From the NCBI GenBank assembly GCA_039180875.1, contig JBCDCY010000008.1, positions 62,001-126,000 on the forward strand: a stretch of DNA of 64,000 bases. The letters run 5' to 3'. This DNA comes from JBCDCY01 sp039180875 (GTDB lineage Bacteria > Pseudomonadota > Alphaproteobacteria > Rhodobacterales > Rhodobacteraceae). The notes beneath the pieces were generated by a model, which worked only from the letters and a program-made list of their open reading frames with translations, was not told the origin of the DNA and did no database searches. Position numbers and translations under genes: made by a program. Of the stretch, positions 60,691 through 64,000 are shown in pieces. How positions within the stretch are numbered: position 1 is the stretch's first letter; every line of letters begins with the position of its first letter.

Positions 60691-60960
60691 TCAGTCCGCC
60701 AGATCCACCCGGTCGATCACCGCCACAGCCGCCGCATCGACCGGCGCCCCGGCAAGGGCCGCCGGTAGCCGTGCCGCCGAGCCCTCCGCCAGCAGCACAA
60801 GGTCGCCCACCCCCGCCGCGCAGGTGTCGACAGCGACGAGCGCCGGGGTCAGCACCTTGCCCCGCCCGTCCTCCACATCGACGATGAGGAGCGTCTTGCC
60901 CGTCAGCTCCGCCTCCTTGACGGTGGCCGTGACGGTTCCGGTGACGCGGGCGATGCGCAT
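60691..60960 (-). CDS. Microcompartment vertex protein (EutN/CcmL family, BMC-P)
   Basis: An 89-residue pentamer-forming shell protein. RIARVTGTVTATVKEAELTG, KTLLIVDVEDG, VAVDTCAAGVGDLVLLAEGS and VDAAAVAVIDRVDL are the family pattern. It closes the icosahedral vertices. It starts six bases after the glutamine-synthetase-like gene ends. Single copy in the window. Confidence 0.95.
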   Translation of the reverse strand: MRIARVTGTVTATVKEAELTGKTLLIVDVEDGRGKVLTPALVAVDTCAAGVGDLVLLAEGSAARLPAALAGAPVDAAAVAVIDRVDLAD

Positions 60961-60966
60961 GGGACC

Positions 60967-62262
60967 TCAGAAATTCGCGAGATAGCGGTCGCGTTCGACC
61001 GGGGTGACTTGGGAGGCGACGAATTCGAGCTCGCGCTCAGCCTGCTGGCAGACGAGCTCGTGCTGCAACTCGCCGAGCACATCCTTCAGGAACGCCGAGC
61101 CCCGTGCGAGGCCGAGCGCCGTGCCGAGATCGGTCGGGAGCGGCTCGGCGTCTTCCGAGAGATAGCCGTTGCCGGGCGTCATCTCCGTCGGCTCGAGCGC
61201 CTGCTCGATGCCGCCGAGACCCGCCGCGATCTCGGAGGCGATCAGCAGATAGGGGTTACAGTCGGCCGAGCCGTCGCGCTTTTCGACCCGCGCGGCGCTC
61301 GGCGAGCCCTCGATGACGCGCAGACCCACGGTCCGGTTGTCATAGCCCCAGGTCGTGTTGGTCGGGCAGAAACTGAACGGCTGACGCCGGCGATACGCAT
61401 TGGGCGTCATCGCCCCACAGATCGTCATCTCCGCCATCCGCTTCTGCATGCCGGCGAGGTAATGCCGCCCGAGCGCCGAGAGCTTGCCGCCGTCCGAGAA
61501 CTGGTTCTCGCCGCCCTTCCAGAGCGAGTGGTGGGTGTGAAAGCCGTTGCCCGAGTCCTCGAAGAACGGCTTCGCCATGAAGGTCGCGAGGTAGCCGTGC
61601 TGCAGCGCCAGCTGCTTCACCAGGCTGCGGAACATCACGACCCGATCGGCCGCGGCCAGCGCCTCACCGTAGCGGATGTTCACTTCGACCTGGCCCGGGG
61701 CGTATTCCGGGTTCGACTGTTCGATCGGGATGCCCGCCTCGTTGATCTGCTGGCGGATCGGGCCGAGCACGTGCTCGAGCTCCGCCGCGCGGGCGAGGTT
61801 GTAGACCTGGATGCCCACGTCCCGGGGCTTCAGCGTCTCGGGATCGAGCAGGTGGAACTCGAGCTCCGTACCGATGGAGATCTGAAAGCCCATGGCCTCG
61901 GCCCGCTCCACCTGGCGCACCAATGCCTGACGCGGGTCGATCGGCACGGGCTTGTGGTCCATCCCCTCGGCCCGGCCGAGGCAGGCGGCCACCCCCGGCT
62001 CCCACGGCAGCGCCACGGGCTTGCTTGCCGGGAACATGTGGAAATCGGGATAGCCGTTGTCGAAGTTGACGTAGGGCGTGTCCCAGACGTCGGAGGTCAT
62101 GTCGATGGCGAACATCGCGATGGAAAGCGCGCTGCCCGCCTCGCAGATATGCTCCCAATGGCTCGACGGAATGCGTTTGCCGCGCAGGATGCCGTTTAGG
62201 TCGCCGAGGCCCATGGCCACCGTGTGCGTACCCTCGGGCAGGCTGAAATCCGTCGCTGCCAT
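60967..62262 (-). CDS. Glutamine-synthetase-like (gamma-glutamylamide synthetase-type) ligase
   Basis: A 431-residue type I/III GS-fold enzyme, first gene of the microcompartment operon. ISIGTELEFHLLD binds metal; YAPGQVEVNIRYGEAL and GNGFHTHHSLW (ammonia/amine and glutamate site region), PNAYRRRQPF, YDNRTVGLRV and VEKRDGSADCNPYL complete the GS signature. The divergence from GlnA and the catabolic context favour joining glutamate to an amine, as in PuuA or GlnT, rather than making glutamine. No adenylylation-type C-terminal Tyr loop is obvious. ATG 62262 has GGGAGGA upstream; the open frame reaches 62292. The shared operator is 60 bases upstream. Confidence 0.87.
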   Translation of the reverse strand: MAATDFSLPEGTHTVAMGLGDLNGILRGKRIPSSHWEHICEAGSALSIAMFAIDMTSDVWDTPYVNFDNGYPDFHMFPASKPVALPWEPGVAACLGRAEGMDHKPVPIDPRQALVRQVERAEAMGFQISIGTELEFHLLDPETLKPRDVGIQVYNLARAAELEHVLGPIRQQINEAGIPIEQSNPEYAPGQVEVNIRYGEALAAADRVVMFRSLVKQLALQHGYLATFMAKPFFEDSGNGFHTHHSLWKGGENQFSDGGKLSALGRHYLAGMQKRMAEMTICGAMTPNAYRRRQPFSFCPTNTTWGYDNRTVGLRVIEGSPSAARVEKRDGSADCNPYLLIASEIAAGLGGIEQALEPTEMTPGNGYLSEDAEPLPTDLGTALGLARGSAFLKDVLGELQHELVCQQAERELEFVASQVTPVERDRYLANF

Positions 62263-62321
62263 CCCGTTCCTCCCATGCTGGCGACCCCGCATCTTGGCGC
62301 GCGGCGGGCGCTTGCTGCACC

Positions 62322-62340
62322 ACTGTATTCAGTATACAGA
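62322..62340. promoter_or_regulatory. Shared operator, copy 2 (microcompartment/oxidase intergenic)
   Basis: ACTGTATTCAGTATACAGA: arms ACTGTAT and ATACAGA around a 5-base spacer, one mismatch from a perfect seven-base dyad. It sits between the divergent glutamine-synthetase-like gene (60 bases away) and the flavin oxidase gene (36 bases away). It matches the dyad at 53362-53380, so the microcompartment operon, oxidase and ABC transporter are probably co-regulated. Confidence 0.75.
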
Positions 62341-62375
62341 CATACGAAGGCCCGCTCTTGCAAGAGGAAATCCTC

Positions 62376-63518
62376 ATGCCCCGCCCCGATGTGGTGGTCG
62401 TCGGCGCCGGCATCGCCGGGGTGATGACCGCGCTCGAGATCCAGCGCCGCGGCCACCGGGTGGAGCTGATCGACCGGTGGGAACCGGGCCATCCCCGCGC
62501 CTCCTCCACGGACGTGAACCGTATCATCCGGGCGATCTCGGGCCGGGACGAATTCTACACCCGCTGGGCCCGGGAGGCGCGGCTGCGCTGGATGGAGCTG
62601 CAGGCGGAGATCGGCTGGACGCTCTACTACGAGTGCGGAACGCTGATCCTCGCCACCGCCGGCCACTGCGACTGGGAGGATGCGACGGCCGAGACCTTCG
62701 ACCGGGTGGGCGTTCCCTATCACCGCTTCACGGCCGCCGAGGTCGCGGCCCGCTTCCCGCAGTTCGAGGCGAAGAACATCGCCTATGCGCTCTACGAGCC
62801 CGAAGCCGGCATGATCATGGCCCAACGGGGCGTCCTGGCGGGGCTCGAGCTGTTCCGCCGGGCAGGCGGCACGGTCCGCCGCGGTCGGGTGACCACGGAT
62901 GGTGAAGAGCGCCCCCTCCTCGACGGCCGGCCCATCGAGGCCCAGCGCATCGTCATCGCCACTGGCCCCTGGATGGCGGAGATGTTTCCCCGCACCATCG
63001 CACCGATCTCCGCCATCGTCGGGATCAACGTGCTCTACACCTCGACGCCGGACGGCGACGACAGCTTCGACCAAAGCCGCATGCCCTGCTGGGTCGACCA
63101 TGGCGAGGGCTCCTTCGGCCTCTCCTCGGTCGAGGGCTCGGGCGTGAAGGCCGCCGTGGTGATCCCGAACGAGCCCATCGACCTCGACAACGATGAGCGG
63201 CTGATCCGGCGCGAGAGCCTCAACCGCACCCGCGCCTACATCGCCAAGCGCCTGCCGGGCCTGGTGGGGGAGCGGGTGGTCGACTCGAAGTTCAACCAGG
63301 TGATCCTGACCCCCGACACCCATTTCGTGCTGGATTGGCATCCGGAGCATGAGAACGTGCTCTTCGCCGGCGGCTGCTCCGGCCACCTCTACAAGCACGG
63401 GCCGGTCTTCGGCCAGTTCGCCGCCGGCGTCGCCCTCGGCGACTACGGCACCGCCGATCGCTTCAAGGTCGCCGGCCGCAAGAAACTCTCCCCCCGCGAA
63501 AGCCCCTCCGGCCGCTGA
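62376..63518 (+). CDS. FAD-dependent amine/amino-acid oxidoreductase (sarcosine-oxidase-like)
   Basis: A 380-residue DAO-family flavoprotein. VVVVGAGIAGVMTALEIQRR binds FAD; STDVNRIIRAISGRDEFYTR is the MSOX/MTOX-like second motif; ILTPDTHFVLDWHPEHENVL and AGGCSGHLYKHGPVFG close the FAD site. The Cys that covalently holds FAD in monomeric sarcosine oxidase is replaced (SKFNQVILTPD), so FAD should be non-covalent. Likely oxidises a secondary or primary amine to an imine and then aldehyde, possibly the entry step for the microcompartment aldehyde dehydrogenase. ATG 62376 has AAGAGGAA upstream; an in-frame start at 62358 is less likely. Confidence 0.86.
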   Translation: MPRPDVVVVGAGIAGVMTALEIQRRGHRVELIDRWEPGHPRASSTDVNRIIRAISGRDEFYTRWAREARLRWMELQAEIGWTLYYECGTLILATAGHCDWEDATAETFDRVGVPYHRFTAAEVAARFPQFEAKNIAYALYEPEAGMIMAQRGVLAGLELFRRAGGTVRRGRVTTDGEERPLLDGRPIEAQRIVIATGPWMAEMFPRTIAPISAIVGINVLYTSTPDGDDSFDQSRMPCWVDHGEGSFGLSSVEGSGVKAAVVIPNEPIDLDNDERLIRRESLNRTRAYIAKRLPGLVGERVVDSKFNQVILTPDTHFVLDWHPEHENVLFAGGCSGHLYKHGPVFGQFAAGVALGDYGTADRFKVAGRKKLSPRESPSGR

Positions 63519-63528
63519 TCGGAAGGAC

Positions 63529-63660
63529 GTGCGGCGGGGGCCGGGTCAAGGCTGCGCAGCACGGGCGAAGCCCGCTCGGCCTTGACCCGGCCCCCGCCGC
63601 ACATCACGCTCGATCTGGCGCGTTGAGGGCACACCTGCCCCTCAACCGCCTCTCAGCAGA
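63529..63660. repeat. Structured intergenic repeat, copy 2
   Basis: Perfect 23-base arms (63529-63551 and 63580-63602; GTGCGGCGGGGG... on the left) enclose a smaller CGGGC-GAA-GCCCG hairpin. A second hairpin (GTTGAGGG with CCCTCAAC, 63622-63646) and CCGCCTCTCAGCAGA follow. Same architecture and same orientation as the copy at 55402-55535, with base changes on both sides of the outer stem that keep pairing. It follows the flavin oxidase gene and may terminate its transcript. Confidence 0.8.
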
Positions 63661-63749
63661 TGACCCAAAGTTGAGATCCGCGCCCCCGCCGGCTATGCAA
63701 CCGCAGCGCTGAGGGGCGCTCCAAAGTCATTCGTCAGAGGGGATTTGCC

Positions 63750-64000
63750 ATGACGTTCACCATCCAATCGACCGACATCAACGCGACCGGTGACGCCTTC
63801 ACCTTCGCCGGCGCGGGCGACGGCATCATCGTCACCGACGGCACAACGGTCGTCAGCGAAGACGGCAGCGGCATCGTCGGCACCCTCGGCGGTCATACGG
63901 TGGACGTCGCCGGCACGGTGATCTCGAACGGAACCGGTGTGGACGACGCGGCCATCAGCCTCGATCAGACCGAGGCGACCTTCGTGGACACCATAGTTAC
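63750..64000 (+). CDS. Start of a probable RTX/beta-helix secreted protein (runs off window)
   Basis: The 5' 83 codons of an open frame: MTFTIQSTDINATGDAFTFA, GAGDGIIVTDGTTVVSEDGS and DDAAISLDQTEATFVDTIV. It is rich in Gly, Asp, Thr and Val with short beta-strand repeats and has no Sec signal, which is the usual look of the N-terminus of type I-secreted calcium-binding repeat proteins. GAGGGGAT precedes ATG 63750. The C-terminal domains are outside the window, so this is only a tentative class. Confidence 0.6.
   Translation, partial: MTFTIQSTDINATGDAFTFAGAGDGIIVTDGTTVVSEDGSGIVGTLGGHTVDVAGTVISNGTGVDDAAISLDQTEATFVDTIV

Noticed and set aside
63443..63634. Short minus-strand frames in the two structured repeats (also 55279-55509).
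   Set aside because: They lie in palindromic repeat DNA, differ between copies and have no coding character.

Overview
The window is GC-rich, densely coded DNA without tRNA, rRNA, CRISPR, insertion sequences or phage genes. Gene content points to an alphaproteobacterium, probably a free-living, possibly marine heterotroph. Supporting genes are a stand-alone aa3-type oxidase subunit I followed by a DUF2244 protein, a long class II ribonucleotide reductase with a C-terminal zinc motif, UbiH, a phasin, a split cobalamin-dependent methyltransferase set with DUF1638, TRAP and LIV-type transporters, and RTX proteins. I cannot name the genus; Rhodobacterales, Hyphomicrobiales and Rhodospirillales all remain possible.

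Layout. 0-5 kb: end of a flavin monooxygenase, a lipoprotein, ctaD with DUF2244, and a Rieske oxygenase. 5-9.3 kb: nrdJ behind a 503-base leader with hairpins. 9.4-13.8 kb: UbiH, a HAD phosphatase, a methyltransferase, a GntR regulator and a sulfotransferase-like protein. 13.9-16.3 kb: a tightly overlapping four-gene membrane operon around a ferric-reductase/Rieske fusion. 16.5-21.5 kb: a hydroxypyruvate-isomerase-like protein, a secreted hydrolase, a ThDP enzyme and MsrP. 21.6-26.2 kb: a DctB/DctD-like two-component pair whose regulator has a damaged AAA+ core, and a membrane nucleotide cyclase. 26.4-30.2 kb: DUF1638, SufE, a homocysteine methyltransferase and a corrinoid protein. 30.2-32.9 kb: manganese catalase divergent from a one-cysteine OxyR-like regulator, then a phasin. 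32.9-38.2 kb: a 1755-residue subtilase/RTX protein. 38.3-45.9 kb: MarR, sulfatase, racemase, and a D-amino-acid-dehydrogenase-like enzyme with a TRAP transporter. 46-48.5 kb: a polysaccharide polymerase-like protein and a beta-helix protein.

The most interesting part is 48.5-63.7 kb. A LIV-type ABC transporter, a LuxR-type regulator, a DoxX protein and a cupin lie beside an eight-gene operon. That operon encodes a complete minimal bacterial microcompartment shell (one BMC-P, one BMC-H, one BMC-T) and an unusual enzyme set: a glutamine-synthetase-like ligase, an opine-dehydrogenase-like enzyme with a possible encapsulation peptide, a CoA-acylating aldehyde dehydrogenase, a malate-dehydrogenase-like enzyme with a microcompartment-type N-terminal extension, and a RidA-like protein. 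A sarcosine-oxidase-like flavoenzyme is divergent from it. The ABC/LuxR intergenic region and the microcompartment/oxidase intergenic region carry almost the same 19-base dyad (ACTGTAT-N5-ATACAGT/A), which ties the two units into one regulon. Two copies of a structured repeat flank the microcompartment genes. My reading is an uncharacterised catabolic microcompartment fed by an imported amine- or amino-acid-like compound, oxidised through an aldehyde to an acyl-CoA, with NAD recycled by one of the two other dehydrogenases. There is no phosphotransacylase, alcohol dehydrogenase or canonical signature lyase in view. The substrate cannot be read from the sequence.
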